From positions 1 through 41,084 of the forward strand of contig NZ_CAMLJQ010000038.1 in assembly GCF_946480305.1 (NCBI RefSeq): 41,084 bases of DNA, read 5' to 3'. The translations under genes were made by a program, and so were the position numbers. Source of the DNA: an uncultured Caldimonas sp. (GTDB lineage: Bacteria; Pseudomonadota; Gammaproteobacteria; Burkholderiales; Burkholderiaceae). This document shows positions 16,808 through 26,169 of this stretch, in pieces; position 1 is the stretch's first letter; the number at the start of each line of letters is the position of its first letter. The notes beneath the pieces are model-generated. The model worked only from the letters and a program-made list of their open reading frames with translations. It did not search any database and had not been told where the DNA came from.

Positions 16808-17688
16808 ACGATGCCACGAAGCCACGTGGCGGACGCAGCTTCCCGCTCAGCCTCGACCGGCTCACGCCCGTGGCGAAGACGCTGGTGCGCGATGGCAGGA
16901 CGGACGCTCGTGGCTCCTCCGTGCCGGCTTCGGCGACCGTGCGACCCACTTCGGCCGACGCGCAGCCAAGCGTGCTGAGACCGCAGCGTCCGCTGCACGA
17001 GGCCGCGCTGGACCGCAACCGGACCGTGAAACCGGGAGGCCTGGGCCTCGACTCCGAACCGGTGCGATCCCGCATGGTGGCCAAATTGCGCGCGCAGGGC
17101 GTGCGCGACGAAAAAGTGCTGGCGGCCATGCTTGCGGTACCGCGTCACCTGTTCGTCGACACCGCGTTGGCCAACCAGGCCTACGAAGACACGAGCCTGC
17201 CGATCGGGTTGCAGCAGACGATCTCGAAACCCTCTGTCGTCGCGCGGATGATCGAACTGATGCGTGGCGGTCGTGGCGATACTCCGCTTTCGCGGGTGCT
17301 GGAGATCGGCACCGGTTGCGGGTACCAGGCGGCCGTGCTGGCTCATGTGGCGAAGCTCGTGATCTCGGTGGAGCGGCTCAAGCCCTTGCATGACAAGGCG
17401 CGGGAACTGCTGGCGCCCTGGCGGCCGGGCAACATCCGACTCGTGTATGGCGACGGGATGCTCGGCCATCCGCCGAACGCGCCATACGACGGCATCATCG
17501 CCGCGGCCGGCGGTGATGCCATCCCACCCGCGTGGCTCGAACAACTTGCCATGGGAGGAAGGCTTGTGGCTCCAGTGGTGCGCGGCTCCGGGCAGGTGCT
17601 CGTGCTCATCGAGCGGAACGAACGCGGTTTCGTCCGTTCAGAGCACGAGGCCGTTCATTTTGTCCCCTTAAAATCCGGCACGACCTGA
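16804..17688 (+). CDS. pcm: Protein-L-isoaspartate O-methyltransferase
   Basis: This enzyme transfers a methyl group from S-adenosylmethionine to isoaspartate in damaged proteins, starting their repair. The 294-residue product has the conserved core from about residue 80: [18 protein letters not shown], the SAM motif [16 protein letters not shown], and [19 protein letters not shown]. About 75-80 residues precede the core, rich in Arg, Pro and Ser, without a recognisable domain. The usual bacterial enzyme is about 205-215 residues. The GTG start overlaps the surE stop, so the extension is translated if coupling is real. An internal start further in cannot be excluded. Confidence 0.94.
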   Translation: MNDATKPRGGRSFPLSLDRLTPVAKTLVRDGRTDARGSSVPASATVRPTSADAQPSVLRPQRPLHEAALDRNRTVKPGGLGLDSEPVRSRMVAKLRAQGVRDEKVLAAMLAVPRHLFVDTALANQAYEDTSLPIGLQQTISKPSVVARMIELMRGGRGDTPLSRVLEIGTGCGYQAAVLAHVAKLVISVERLKPLHDKARELLAPWRPGNIRLVYGDGMLGHPPNAPYDGIIAAAGGDAIPPAWLEQLAMGGRLVAPVVRGSGQVLVLIERNERGFVRSEHEAVHFVPLKSGTT

Positions 17689-17730
17689 GCTCGTGCGAAG
17701 TCACTCATGGTTCCCAATTCAGGAGGTTTG

Positions 17731-18618
17731 ATGAGTTTCAAGACGGGCGCTTGCATTGCAGCCGCCTTGCTGTTGGCAGCTTGTGCGTCACCGACGCACC
17801 GTGCTCCGGTCGAAGACCGGAATGCGGCTTCCGGTCGCACGGCGGCCGCCACGCCCAACGGCGTCACGGCACCGGCCGATCCTGCCAAGCCGCCCCCTCC
17901 CGGCATCGAAAACGCGGGCAAGCCGGGCTACTACACGGTCAAGCCCGGCGACACGTTGATCCGCGTTGGCCTCGAGTCCGGGCAGAACTGGCGCGACATC
18001 ATGCGCTGGAACAACCTCGACAATCCCAATGTGCTCGAGGTCGGGCAGGTCCTGCGCGTGGTACCCCCCGCCGCCGATCCGACGGGCACGTCGACGCGGC
18101 CCGTGGCGGCCGCGCGCGTCGAGTCCCGTCCGCTCGATGCCAAGCCCGCAGCCGGAGCCAGTGCACCGGCAGCGTCCGCCTCCGAGCCTGCGGTCACGCC
18201 GACGCCGGCCACGCCGCCGGCTCCTCCGGTGCAAGGCAAGGAGGGCGACGACGACATCAACTGGATGTGGCCTGCCGGTGGCAGCGTCATCGCGGGTTTT
18301 GACGAAGCGCGTAACAAGGGCCTGGGCATCAGTGGCAAGGCAGGCGATCCGGTGTACGCTGCGGCTGACGGGCGTGTGGTCTATGCCGGCTCCGGGCTGC
18401 GAGGCTACGGCAATCTGGTGATCGTCAAACACAACAACAGCTATCTGACGGCCTACGCCCACAACCAGACTCTCCTCGTCAAGGAGGATCAAACCGTGCG
18501 TCGCGGGCAGAAGATCGCCGAGATGGGCTCCACCGACACCGATCGGGTGAAGCTGCACTTCGAGATTCGTCGGCAGGGCAAGCCGGTCGATCCGGCCAAG
18601 TTCCTGCCGCCGCGCTGA
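17731..18618 (+). CDS. nlpD: NlpD-type lipoprotein, LysM plus degenerate LytM
   Basis: This 295-residue outer-membrane lipoprotein has the lipobox LLLAACAS (Cys about 16), a LysM domain near residues 70-112 ([20 protein letters not shown]) and a C-terminal M23/LytM domain ([48 protein letters not shown]). Catalytic metal ligands are degenerate (NKGLGIS where active enzymes have HxxxD; KLHF instead of HxH), as in E. coli NlpD, which activates the amidase AmiC at division. A strong AGGAGG lies 5 bases before ATG 17731, fixing the start. In relatives a main rpoS promoter lies inside nlpD. I could not single it out here. Confidence 0.95.
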   Translation: MSFKTGACIAAALLLAACASPTHRAPVEDRNAASGRTAAATPNGVTAPADPAKPPPPGIENAGKPGYYTVKPGDTLIRVGLESGQNWRDIMRWNNLDNPNVLEVGQVLRVVPPAADPTGTSTRPVAAARVESRPLDAKPAAGASAPAASASEPAVTPTPATPPAPPVQGKEGDDDINWMWPAGGSVIAGFDEARNKGLGISGKAGDPVYAAADGRVVYAGSGLRGYGNLVIVKHNNSYLTAYAHNQTLLVKEDQTVRRGQKIAEMGSTDTDRVKLHFEIRRQGKPVDPAKFLPPR

Positions 18619-18640
18619 GGCCGGTCACCGGGAGCCGATC

Positions 18641-19666
18641 ATGATGAGCAGGAAGCACGCTGAACCGAACGGGCACGCGCTTCCTGAGTCGGTGCTAGAG
18701 CCGATGCTCGATTCCGACAACGTGGTCGCCTCGGGGCCGGTCGCGCTGTCTGATGGCGCGGAAGCTCCGGCGGCGGTCAACGGGGCCGAGCCGGTCGAGT
18801 TCGAGGCCGGTGAGTCCGACATCGGCAACACGCTGCAGACCTACCTGCGGGAGATCCGCCGCACGCCGCTGCTGACCCCGGAGCAGGAGTACGCCACCGC
18901 CACTCGGGCGAGAGGCGGCGATTTCAGCGCCCGTCAGGCGATGATCGAACACAACCTGCGCCTGGTGGTCAGCATCGCGAAGAATTACCTCGGCCGCGGG
19001 CTGCCGCTGACCGATCTCATCGAGGAAGGCAACCTCGGCCTGATGCACGCGATCGGCAAGTTCGAGCCAGAGCGTGGATTCCGCTTCTCGACCTACGCCT
19101 CATGGTGGATACGCCAGAGCATCGAGCGAGCGATCATGCACCAGGCGCGTCTCGTGCGGTTGCCAGTGCACGTGGTGCGCGAGTTGAACCAGGTGCTGAA
19201 GGCTCGCCGCCAACTGGAAAGCGAGCTGTCGCGCCGGCAGGACGGCGAGAAGTCGGTCCGTGTCGACGACGTCGCGGCACTGTTGGGTCGTCCTGTCCAG
19301 GAAGTGGCCGAACTGCTCAAGTTCGCGGAAACGCCGACCTCGCTCGATGCGCCGCTGGAGCGCGACAACTCCGAGTCGATGATCGACATGGTGGCGGACG
19401 AGCAGGCGATCGATCCGATGGGTACGACGCTGACCCACGAGGTGGAGCAACTGCTGAACACCTGGCTGGCAGAGCTGAGCGATCGTGAGCGCGAGGTGCT
19501 GTCGGGCCGTTACGGCTTGCACGACCGCGAACCGGAAACGCTGGAGGTCCTGGCGGAGCGGCTCGGGCTCACACGCGAGCGCATCCGCCAGATCCAGCAG
19601 GAGGCGCTGCTCAAGCTCAAGCGCCGGATGATCCGTCACGGCGTCGATCGCGATTCGATCTTCTGA
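18641..19666 (+). CDS. rpoS: RNA polymerase sigma factor RpoS
   Basis: This 341-residue sigma-38 is the general stress and stationary-phase factor. After a variable acidic N-terminus of about 60 residues come region 1.2 ([20 protein letters not shown]), region 2 ([58 protein letters not shown]), region 3 ([15 protein letters not shown]) and region 4 ([35 protein letters not shown]). The start lies 22 bp after nlpD with GGGAG upstream; ATG 18644 is an equivalent alternative. Placement right after nlpD supports rpoS over the housekeeping sigma-70, which is much longer. Confidence 0.97.
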   Translation: MMSRKHAEPNGHALPESVLEPMLDSDNVVASGPVALSDGAEAPAAVNGAEPVEFEAGESDIGNTLQTYLREIRRTPLLTPEQEYATATRARGGDFSARQAMIEHNLRLVVSIAKNYLGRGLPLTDLIEEGNLGLMHAIGKFEPERGFRFSTYASWWIRQSIERAIMHQARLVRLPVHVVRELNQVLKARRQLESELSRRQDGEKSVRVDDVAALLGRPVQEVAELLKFAETPTSLDAPLERDNSESMIDMVADEQAIDPMGTTLTHEVEQLLNTWLAELSDREREVLSGRYGLHDREPETLEVLAERLGLTRERIRQIQQEALLKLKRRMIRHGVDRDSIF

Positions 19667-19799
19667 TCGTGCCCAGCCTGCTCGCCATGCATGCCGTGGG
19701 CAGCGGAACCCGGTAACTGCCAGGCCTCTGCTCGACGCTCCCGAGAAGCACTTCCGCCGTTGGTGCTGCGAACGCGCGCAGTCCGCGGCGTGCGCAGCC

Positions 19800-19805
19800 G
19801 ATAAT
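19800..19805 (+). promoter_or_regulatory. rlmD -10 element close to the start codon
   Basis: GATAAT ends 8 bases before the rlmD ATG, and no Shine-Dalgarno sequence is present in between. As at surE, the transcript may start at or near the ATG. No convincing -35 is seen in the 147-bp gap after rpoS. Confidence 0.4.
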
Positions 19806-19813
19806 TTGGCCCC

Positions 19814-21166
19814 ATGACACAAGCAAATGAATGGCTTCGGATCGAGTCGCTCGATCTGGAGGCGCAAGGCGTGGCGCACAACACCGAGGGCAAGGTCGTT
19901 TTCGTCGACGGGGCGCTGCCGGGTGAGGAAGTACAGGTGGCGACCACCCGTCGCAAGAACAACTGGGAGCAGGCGCACGTCGTCGCGTTGCGCAGAGAGA
20001 GTTCTCAAAGGGTGACACCGCGCTGCCCGCACTTCGGCACCTGCGGCGGCTGCAAGATGCAGCACTTTCATGTCTCGGCTCAGGTCGCGGTGAAGCAGCG
20101 GGTGCTCGAGGACAACCTGTGGCACCTGGGCAAGGTGCGTCCGGAGATGGTGCTGCGGCCCATCGAGGGGCCGACCTGGGGGTACCGCTATCGGGCGCGC
20201 CTGTCGGTGCGGTACGTGCCGAAGAAGGGGGGGGTGCTGGTCGGGTTCCACGAACGCAAGTCGAGCTACGTGGTGGACATGACCACTTGCCTGGTGCTGC
20301 CTCCGCACGTCTCGGCCCTGCTCGTGCCGCTGCGCGAGTTGATCGGCTCCATGCAGGCCCGAGAAAGGTTGCCCCAGATCGAAGTGGCGGTCGGGGGCGG
20401 CGTCGGACAGCTCGTCACAGCGTTCGTGCTGCGTCACCTCGAGCCGTTGAGCGATGCCGACGTCGGCCGATTGCGCGACTTCGCAGCCCGTCATGGTGTG
20501 CAATGGTGGCTGCAGCCGAAAGGTCCCGAAACGGTGCATCTGCTCGACCCCGCGGACACCCCGCTGGCGTATACGCTGCCCGAGTTCGGCATCACGATGC
20601 CGTTCAAGCCCACGGATTTCACCCAGGTCAATCATCACATCAACCGGACCCTTGTCGGTCGCGCGCTGCGGCTGTTGGCGCCGACGCCGGACGAGAGGGT
20701 GATCGACTGGTTCTGCGGGCTCGGCAACTTCACGCTGCCGATCGCGCGCGGCGCTCGCGAGGTGCTCGGCATCGAAGGCAGTGAGGCACTCGTTCAGAGG
20801 TCGAGGGAGAACGCCGTGCACAACGGCATAGACAACGCCCGCTTCGAGGCCCGCAATCTGTTCGAACTCGCGCCTGCAGACCTGGCCGCCTATGGCGACG
20901 CCGACAAGTGGCTCGTGGATCCGCCGCGTGAAGGCGCATTCGCTTTGGCCAAGGCGCTGGCCGACCTGCACGAGCAGCCGGCGCTCGCGCCTGGTTATCG
21001 AATGCCACGCCGCATCGTTTATGTCTCTTGCAATCCGGCCACGCTGGCGCGGGATGCCGGGCTTCTGGTTCATCAGGCAGGCTATCGCTGCACGGCAGCA
21101 GGCGCCGTCAACATGTTCCCTCACACGGCCCACGTCGAGAGCATTGCCGTTTTCGAGCGGGGGTGA
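19814..21166 (+). CDS. rlmD: 23S rRNA (uracil-1939-C5)-methyltransferase
   Basis: This 450-residue enzyme methylates C5 of U1939 in 23S rRNA using S-adenosylmethionine. It has an N-terminal TRAM RNA-binding domain (about 1-60), four cysteines for a [4Fe-4S] cluster (71, 77, 80 in [11 protein letters not shown] and 159 in DMTTCLVL), a SAM-binding region ([19 protein letters not shown]) and nucleophile Cys406 in [21 protein letters not shown] is the other family hallmark. The Fe-S cysteines favour RlmD over TrmA. The start at 19814 is the only ATG giving a full TRAM domain. Confidence 0.94.
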   Translation: MTQANEWLRIESLDLEAQGVAHNTEGKVVFVDGALPGEEVQVATTRRKNNWEQAHVVALRRESSQRVTPRCPHFGTCGGCKMQHFHVSAQVAVKQRVLEDNLWHLGKVRPEMVLRPIEGPTWGYRYRARLSVRYVPKKGGVLVGFHERKSSYVVDMTTCLVLPPHVSALLVPLRELIGSMQARERLPQIEVAVGGGVGQLVTAFVLRHLEPLSDADVGRLRDFAARHGVQWWLQPKGPETVHLLDPADTPLAYTLPEFGITMPFKPTDFTQVNHHINRTLVGRALRLLAPTPDERVIDWFCGLGNFTLPIARGAREVLGIEGSEALVQRSRENAVHNGIDNARFEARNLFELAPADLAAYGDADKWLVDPPREGAFALAKALADLHEQPALAPGYRMPRRIVYVSCNPATLARDAGLLVHQAGYRCTAAGAVNMFPHTAHVESIAVFERG

Positions 21167-21199
21167 TCGTCGCGCCGCTCACCGGCCGATACAAAAGGA

Positions 21200-21225
21200 A
21201 AGGGGCCTGTTGCCAGGCCCCTTTT
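21200..21225. terminator. Bidirectional intrinsic terminator
   Basis: AAGGGGCCTG (21200-21209) pairs perfectly with CAGGCCCCTT (21214-21223) around TTGC, followed by T residues. The preceding AAAAGGAA gives a U-rich tail on the other strand. It separates the convergent rlmD and yccA genes. Confidence 0.9.
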
Positions 21226-21242
21226 CACATGGTGAGGAACGC

Positions 21243-21935
21243 TTATTCGCGCTCGCCGCCAAAAATACCGAGCAGGCTCAGCAGCGACTGGAACACGTTG
21301 TACACGTCCAGGTAGATGGCGAGGGTGGCTGTCACGTAGTTGGTCTCGCCACCGTCGATCACGCGCTTGATGTCGTAGAGCATGAAGGCCGAGAAGATGA
21401 CCACGGCGAGTGCCGAGATGGTCGCTGCCAGCGCCGGCATCTTCAGGAAGATGTTGGCGAAGATGGCGACGATGAGCATGATGGCGCCGACCATCAGCCA
21501 CTTGCCCATGCCGGACAGGTCGCGCTTGATGGTGGTGGCGAGGGTCGCCATGCCGAAGAACACGAGCGCCGTGCCGCCGAAAGCCATCATGATCAGCTGC
21601 GCGCCGTTCGAGAAGCCCAGCACGGCGCCGATCAAGCGGGACAGCATCAGGCCCATGAAGAACGTGAAGCCGAGCAGCAGGGCCACGCCGATGCCGGAAT
21701 TCTTGAACTTCTCGATCGCGAAGAAGAAGCCGAAGGCCACGCCCATGAAGACCATGAAGCCGATCAGCGGGCTGCCGGAGAAGAAGCGGAAGCCCATGGA
21801 TACACCGATCCAGGCCCCGAGCACGGTGGGTACGAGCGATAGCGCCAACAGCCAGTAGGTGTTGCGCAACACGCGGTTGCGCTGCTCCGCCAGGACGCCG
21901 GAGCCGGAATAGACTGCCTGCAAGCTTTCGTTCAT
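21243..21935 (-). CDS. yccA: Bax inhibitor-1 family membrane protein (YccA type)
   Basis: This 230-residue protein has about seven membrane segments. The family signature is visible in GFMVFMGVAFGFF and GFTFFMGLMLSRLIG, and in the C-terminal IFSAFMLYDIKRVIDGGETN and YLDVYNVFQSLLSLLG. E. coli YccA is a substrate and modulator of the FtsH protease, and FtsH is encoded about 10 kb away in this window. The start at 21935 follows AGAGGAGAGTAAAG. It is transcribed alone toward a shared terminator. Membership in the BI-1/YccA family is firm. The physiological role here is inferred. Confidence 0.92.
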   Translation of the reverse strand: MNESLQAVYSGSGVLAEQRNRVLRNTYWLLALSLVPTVLGAWIGVSMGFRFFSGSPLIGFMVFMGVAFGFFFAIEKFKNSGIGVALLLGFTFFMGLMLSRLIGAVLGFSNGAQLIMMAFGGTALVFFGMATLATTIKRDLSGMGKWLMVGAIMLIVAIFANIFLKMPALAATISALAVVIFSAFMLYDIKRVIDGGETNYVTATLAIYLDVYNVFQSLLSLLGIFGGERE

Positions 21936-22116
21936 CTTTACTCTCCTCTGTCACAAAGTGGCCGACGTTCGACCATTGCGGCGGATTCTAGTTCCGTCAA
22001 GCCAGGAATACCGATTCTCCGCGGGCGGGGCTGGAATTGACGGCGCTGGCATCACGGCCCCGCGTTCCTGGCACCATCTTGCCTTTCGATCGATTGCACC
22101 GGAAAGGATGACAGGA

Positions 22117-22524
22117 ATGAAGACCAAACCGCAGTTGGCGTTGGAAGATGTGAAGAAGATTGCCGCAGGTGCGGAGGCGGAAGCCCTGCGCAATGGCTGG
22201 GCCGTGGCGATTGCAGTCGTCGACGATGGTGGCCACTTGTTGTGGTTCCAGCGCCTCGACGGCGCGTCCCCTGCTTCTGCGCAAATCGCGCCCGCGAAAG
22301 CGCACACGGCTGCGCTGGGCCGCAGAGAGAGCAAGATCTACGAGGACATGATCAACCAGGGGCGCGCTTCGTTCCTGAGCGCTCCGGGCCTGCATGGGCT
22401 GCTCGAAGGGGGCGTACCCATCATGGTCGATGGGCATTGCGTGGGAGCGGTCGGCGTCAGTGGGGTGAAGTCGGCGGAGGACGCCCAAATTGCGAGGGCG
22501 GGCATTGCGGCCCTCGGTCTCTGA
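22117..22524 (+). CDS. GlcG/HbpS-like heme-binding family protein
   Basis: This 135-residue protein belongs to the GlcG/HbpS (DUF336) family, single-domain proteins, some of which bind heme or cobalamin-related ligands. Typical segments are AIAVVDDGGHLLWFQRLDGA, SAQIAPAKAHTAA and GGVPIMVDGHCVGAVGVSG. No signal peptide is present at the chosen start (ATG 22117, GGAAAGG nine bases upstream). ATG 22108 would add three residues. Its neighbours hemP, bfd and bfr give an iron/heme context, but the gene could equally be a free-standing oxidative-stress protein. The exact ligand is unknown. Confidence 0.85.
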   Translation: MKTKPQLALEDVKKIAAGAEAEALRNGWAVAIAVVDDGGHLLWFQRLDGASPASAQIAPAKAHTAALGRRESKIYEDMINQGRASFLSAPGLHGLLEGGVPIMVDGHCVGAVGVSGVKSAEDAQIARAGIAALGL

Positions 22525-22627
22525 CGGGAAAAAAAAGCGCTTGGCTGGAGGCCGGATGCCGGCTCGTGGCTGAGCTCAAACACGACCGGGCGGCCCGAGT
22601 GGCCGTCCGCGGTCGCCCCACGATGAA

Positions 22628-22852
22628 CTATTTGGTCAGGATCAGTTTGCCGAACTTGGTCGCGCGCAGTTGATACAGCGCGCCGTTGTGCTCGATTTGC
22701 ACCGATTTCCGACCGCGCAACAGCTCGCTGCTTGGCACGATCTGCCCAGACTCCTCTGCACATGCGGTGGCCGCAGGAGTTGTCGCCCGGAATGAGGGGG
22801 GCACGGCCAGTCCTGGGTGAGCGAGGCTCGCGACGAGGGCAGACGATTTCAT
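22628..22852 (-). CDS. hemP: Hemin uptake protein HemP
   Basis: This 74-residue protein's last 35 residues match the HemP family (SELLRGRKSVQIEHNGALYQ and LRATKFGKLILTK). The first 40 residues are Ala/Ser-rich and variable. HemP-type small proteins are linked to heme utilisation; in some Burkholderiales the homologue HmuP activates heme receptor genes. The start is supported by AGGAA upstream on the minus strand. No TonB receptor gene is adjacent, so it would act in trans. The gene converges with the GlcG-like gene across about 100 bp holding an A8 run (22529-22536) that gives a U-tract on the minus strand. Confidence 0.85.
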   Translation of the reverse strand: MKSSALVASLAHPGLAVPPSFRATTPAATACAEESGQIVPSSELLRGRKSVQIEHNGALYQLRATKFGKLILTK

Positions 22853-22908
22853 CGTTCAGTTCCTGTTTGGGGTAACCGGGGTGGCGCATGAACGGCGTCC
22901 CTTCTGGC

Positions 22909-22977
22909 TCAAGGCCGGGACACCGCCCACCATGCGCCGAGCAGCACGACCAGCAGACTCAAGAGCCCGAGCAGCAT
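22909..22977 (-). CDS. Possible 22-residue hydrophobic peptide after bfd
   Basis: An ATG six bases after the bfd stop opens a 22-codon frame reading MLLGLLSLLVVLLGAWWAVS and two more residues, a single hydrophobic helix with a short tail. No clear Shine-Dalgarno is seen, so expression would depend on coupling to bfd. It may be chance. The composition (almost no charged residue before the final Arg) is the only positive sign. Confidence 0.3.
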   Translation of the reverse strand: MLLGLLSLLVVLLGAWWAVSRP

Positions 22978-22983
22978 GGCGCG

Positions 22984-23199
22984 TCAAGCCAAGGCAAGTT
23001 CGGACGCGGCGCGATGCCCTGCTGCCGTCGGGTCGTGCCGCTGCGATGCCGCCAAGGTCTTGCGCGCACACTCGGCGCATTGACCGCAACAGGTTGCCAC
23101 GCCCAATTCCATCTGCAGTTCATCGAACGACGAACACCCTGAGCGCGCAAGACGTTCGATGTCGCGATCAGAGACTCTTCGGCACACGCACACGATCAT
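22984..23199 (-). CDS. bfd: Bacterioferritin-associated ferredoxin
   Basis: This 71-residue [2Fe-2S] protein of the BFD family helps release iron from bacterioferritin by passing electrons to it. The four cluster cysteines are in MIVCVCRRVSD and ATCCGQCAEC, in the expected C-x-C ... C-x2-C arrangement. The start at 23199 is preceded by GAGGATGCACC. A Fur-box-like sequence lies about 34-52 bp upstream, consistent with induction under iron starvation. bfr is about 1.5 kb away rather than adjacent. Confidence 0.9.
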   Translation of the reverse strand: MIVCVCRRVSDRDIERLARSGCSSFDELQMELGVATCCGQCAECARKTLAASQRHDPTAAGHRAASELALA

Positions 23200-23232
23200 G
23201 GTGCATCCTCGAACAAACAATGAGAGGAAGTA

Positions 23233-23251
23233 TAAATGAGAATGATTCGCA
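23233..23251 (-). promoter_or_regulatory. Fur-box-like operator for bfd
   Basis: TAAATGAGAATGATTCGCA contains the dyad TGAGAAT-G-ATTCGCA (6 of 7 paired), close to the common Fur site form AATGAGAATGATT. It overlaps a minus-strand -10-like TATACT (plus 23229-23234), so a bound repressor would block the bfd promoter. Confidence 0.65.
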
Positions 23252-23504
23252 GTAGTGACGATTGAGCACACCGAACGTGGGGAGAAAGAGCACGACATAC
23301 GGCTCTCTCGTTTTGTTACCGAGTTCCCACTTGTTGGGGAGGTGCCGCAAAGGACGGGTCTCCCATACTTGTTTGACGCTCGTCGATGCCGTCTGCCGGA
23401 TCGCGATGCGGCGGAACAGGATGGTGAGAGATGGGCAACAGGGCATGTACGTCGCTCCCGCGGGCGCGTCCTCTCCGGTCCACCGGAGATCCGCGGCGGT
23501 TCTC

Positions 23505-24227
23505 ATGAAGCGGCTTCATGCGTCGTCCGACTCCGGCCGCCCCAATGCCACCGCGGGGGTCTATGGCGCGAAGCTGCGGCTGTGGTTTCCCGTGCTGCTT
23601 TTCTTGCTTGTCCTCGGGACCTACGTATGGCGCCGCGGCCAGGACGTGCGCTGGTACGAGCTCAGTTGGGCATTGGGCGCGTTTGCCCAGGCTGCGATCA
23701 GGTGGCCTCACGTCGAAGCGAACCGGGCCAATGAGGTCAGTCTCAGCCGCGTGGGGCGAGGGGAGCAGTGGCTGATGTTCGGCGTTTTCATGACACTTCT
23801 CTGTCTGCCGATGCTGTCACTGGCGACGCCATGGCTCGACGCCTTCGCGTATTCGGTGCCTTCGCTGGCTCCGGTGTTTGGTTTGATGCTGCTGATCGCG
23901 TCGTTGTGGCTGTTCTACCGCTCGCACGCCGACCTTGGACGACAGTGGTCGCCGTCGCTGGAGATACACAGCGAGCACACGCTCGTCACGCAGGGGGTGT
24001 ACCGGCGGATGCGCCATCCGATGTACGCGTCGATCTGGTTGTTCGCACTGGCGCAGCCGCTGCTCGTGCACAACTGGGTTGCCGGAGCGCTCGCCATTCC
24101 GGGATTCGCCCTGCTGTATTTCGCCCGGGTGCCACGTGAGGAGCAGCTGATGCTCGACACGTTCGGCGACGCCTACCGCCAGTACATGAGCCGCACCGGA
24201 CGGGTGTGGCCGGTGCGGGGAAGATAG
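23505..24227 (+). CDS. Isoprenylcysteine methyltransferase-like membrane protein
   Basis: This protein of about 240 residues has four or five membrane segments (for example LWFPVLLFLLVLGTYVW, WLMFGVFMTLLCLPMLSLA, VFGLMLLIASLWLFY). It carries the ICMT/PEMT-type C-terminal motif: LVTQGVYRRMRHPMYASIWL and later VPREEQLMLDTFGDAYRQY. Bacterial members are membrane methyltransferases of mostly unknown substrate. The frame stays open upstream to 23262. I choose ATG 23505 because upstream sequence lacks protein-like character. ATG 23421 is an alternative. It converges with bfr, only 7 bp separating the stops. Confidence 0.82.
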   Translation: MKRLHASSDSGRPNATAGVYGAKLRLWFPVLLFLLVLGTYVWRRGQDVRWYELSWALGAFAQAAIRWPHVEANRANEVSLSRVGRGEQWLMFGVFMTLLCLPMLSLATPWLDAFAYSVPSLAPVFGLMLLIASLWLFYRSHADLGRQWSPSLEIHSEHTLVTQGVYRRMRHPMYASIWLFALAQPLLVHNWVAGALAIPGFALLYFARVPREEQLMLDTFGDAYRQYMSRTGRVWPVRGR

Positions 24228-24234
24228 GAGTCGA

Positions 24235-24711
24235 TCAGGAGACGTCGCCCATCTGGGATTGCAGGTAGTTCTGCAAGCCGACGCGGTCGACGAGGTCGAG
24301 TTGCGTCTCGAGGAAGTCGATGTGCTCCTCGGTGTCGTCGAGGATGTCTTGCAGGATGTCGCGGGAGACGTAGTCCCGGACCGACTCGCAGTAGGCGATG
24401 CCGTCCTTGATCGTGCCCTGCGCGGCTTGCTCCAGTTGCAGATCGCAGCGCAGCACTTCCACGGTGTCTTCGCCGATCAGCAGCTTGCCCAGATCCTGCA
24501 GGTTGGGCAGTCCGTCGAGCATCAGGATGCGTTCCATCAGCTTGTCGGTGTGCTTCATTTCACCGATCGACTCTTCGTACTCCTTGCGTGCGAGCTTGTC
24601 GAGGCCCCAGTGCTTCAGGATGCGGTAGTGCAGGAAGTACTGGTTGGTCGCCGTCAGTTCGTTTTTCAACTGCGCGTTCAGATGTTCGATGACCTTGGGG
24701 TCGCCCTTCAT
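24235..24711 (-). CDS. bfr: Bacterioferritin
   Basis: This 158-residue subunit belongs to the 24-mer heme-containing iron store. Ferroxidase-site residues are present: Glu18 in [10 protein letters not shown], Glu51 and His54 in IGEMKHTD, Glu94 in LQLEQAAQG, and Glu127/His130 in TEEHIDFLE. Met52 in EMKH is the expected axial heme ligand, so this is a true heme-binding Bfr. The start at 24711 ([12 protein letters not shown]) matches the family exactly and has AGAAGGAAAAGCAC upstream. The open frame continuing to 24933 is probably not translated. bfd nearby encodes its reductase partner. Confidence 0.95.
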   Translation of the reverse strand: MKGDPKVIEHLNAQLKNELTATNQYFLHYRILKHWGLDKLARKEYEESIGEMKHTDKLMERILMLDGLPNLQDLGKLLIGEDTVEVLRCDLQLEQAAQGTIKDGIAYCESVRDYVSRDILQDILDDTEEHIDFLETQLDLVDRVGLQNYLQSQMGDVS

Positions 24712-25019
24712 GTGCTTTTCCTTCTGTGGTGACTGCGCGGGATCGTGCGCCGATTGTGTCTCTGCGTCCACGGTTCTCCAAGCGGTGCGCAGGTCCTCCT
24801 GCATGGCCTTTTGGCATCCATCCGAGAAGCAGAAGCGTTCTCGTTTCCGAGACGCTCCCGTGCCCTTCGCACTGCGGCGGCGCGAGAGGGGGTGACCGGT
24901 GAGGCTATAATTCCGAGGTTTACCCGCAACCACCCCCGCCTAGCGAAACTCCCTGGCCGTTTCCACCGGACTCATGCTGTCGAGCAGAGCTGGGCGCGCA
25001 CACCATCGGAGAGTTTCCC
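24712..25019. other. Divergent gap between bfr and carA
   Basis: These 308 bp contain the bfr ribosome-binding site at the left end, the carA -10 element at 24906-24911 and an untranslated carA leader of about 100 bases. I see no Fur box, no leader-peptide attenuator and no stable T-tailed hairpin. Confidence 0.5.
24906..24911 (+). promoter_or_regulatory. Probable -10 element of the carAB promoter
   Basis: A perfect TATAAT lies 108 bp before the carA GTG. The expected -35 region (about 24883-24888) is a poor match, so an activator or upstream contacts may be needed. Confidence 0.5.
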
Positions 25020-26169
25020 GTGCTGCCGCAACTGCCCCAAGCACTCCTCGCACTCGCAGACGGCACGGTCTTTCGTGGCACCTCGATCGGCGCAGCCGGT
25101 CATACGGTCGGTGAAGTCGTCTTCAACACGGCGCTCACCGGCTATCAGGAAATCCTCACCGACCCGAGCTACTGCAAGCAGATCGTGACGCTCACGTATC
25201 CGCACATCGGCAACGTCGGCGTGAATCCTGAAGACATCGAGGCGACGAAAGTCCATGCCGCCGGCTTGATCATCAAGGACCTGCCGGTTCTCGAATCCAA
25301 CTTCCGCATGACGCAGACGCTGCCCGACTACCTGCGTGAGCAGGGCACGGTGGCCATCGCCGGCATCGACACCCGCCGTCTGACCCGCATATTGCGCACC
25401 TCTGGCGCGCAGAACGGTTGCATCCTGGCTTTGCCCGCTGGCGAGAGCATCACCCAGACGCACGTCGATGACGCCATCGCCAAGGCCAAAGCCGCGCCGA
25501 GCATGGCCGGGCTCGACTTGGCGAAGGTCGTTTCCACCGACAAGGGCTACGACTGGACTGAAAGCGAATGGAAGCTGGGCGAAGGTTATGGCCAAGTGGC
25601 CTCCCCGCGCTTCCACGTCGTCGCCTATGACTTCGGCGTGAAGCGCAACATCTTGCGCATGCTGGCCGAGCGGGGCTGCAAGGTGACGGTGCTGCCCGCG
25701 ACGACGCCGGCCGCCGAGGTGTTGAAGCACCAGCCCGACGGTATTTTCCTGAGCAACGGCCCTGGCGATCCGGAGCCGTGCGACTACGCGATCCAGGCCT
25801 CTCGCGAGCTGATCGAGCAGGGCATTCCCACGTTCGGTATCTGCCTGGGCCACCAGATCATGGCGCTGGCTTCGGGCGCCAAGACCTTCAAGATGAAGTT
25901 CGGCCACCATGGTGCCAACCACCCGGTCAAGGATCTCGACTCCGGCCGTGTGAGCATCACCAGCCAGAACCATGGCTTCGCAGTGGACGAAAAATCGCTG
26001 CCTGCGAACCTGCGTCCAACGCACGTGAGTCTGTTCGACGGAACGCTGCAAGGCCTGGCGCGCACCGACAAGCCTGCTTTCTGCTTCCAGGGGCACCCCG
26101 AAGCGTCGCCCGGCCCCAGCGACATTGGCTACCTCTTCGACCGCTTCGTGGCGCTGATGGAGAAAAAGA

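Noticed and set aside
22527..22580. Intrinsic terminator for hemP
   Set aside because: There is a T8 run on the minus strand, but the nearest stem is short, has a bulge and lies about 11 bases away, so I only mention it with the gene.
23262..23504. 81-residue N-terminal extension of the ICMT-like protein
   Set aside because: The sequence is Arg/Ser-rich without family similarity and overlaps the bfd promoter region. A start near 23505 gives a normal length.
24712..24933. 74-residue N-terminal extension of bacterioferritin
   Set aside because: Family members start at MKGD, a good ribosome-binding site precedes that ATG, and the upstream residues show no conserved pattern.
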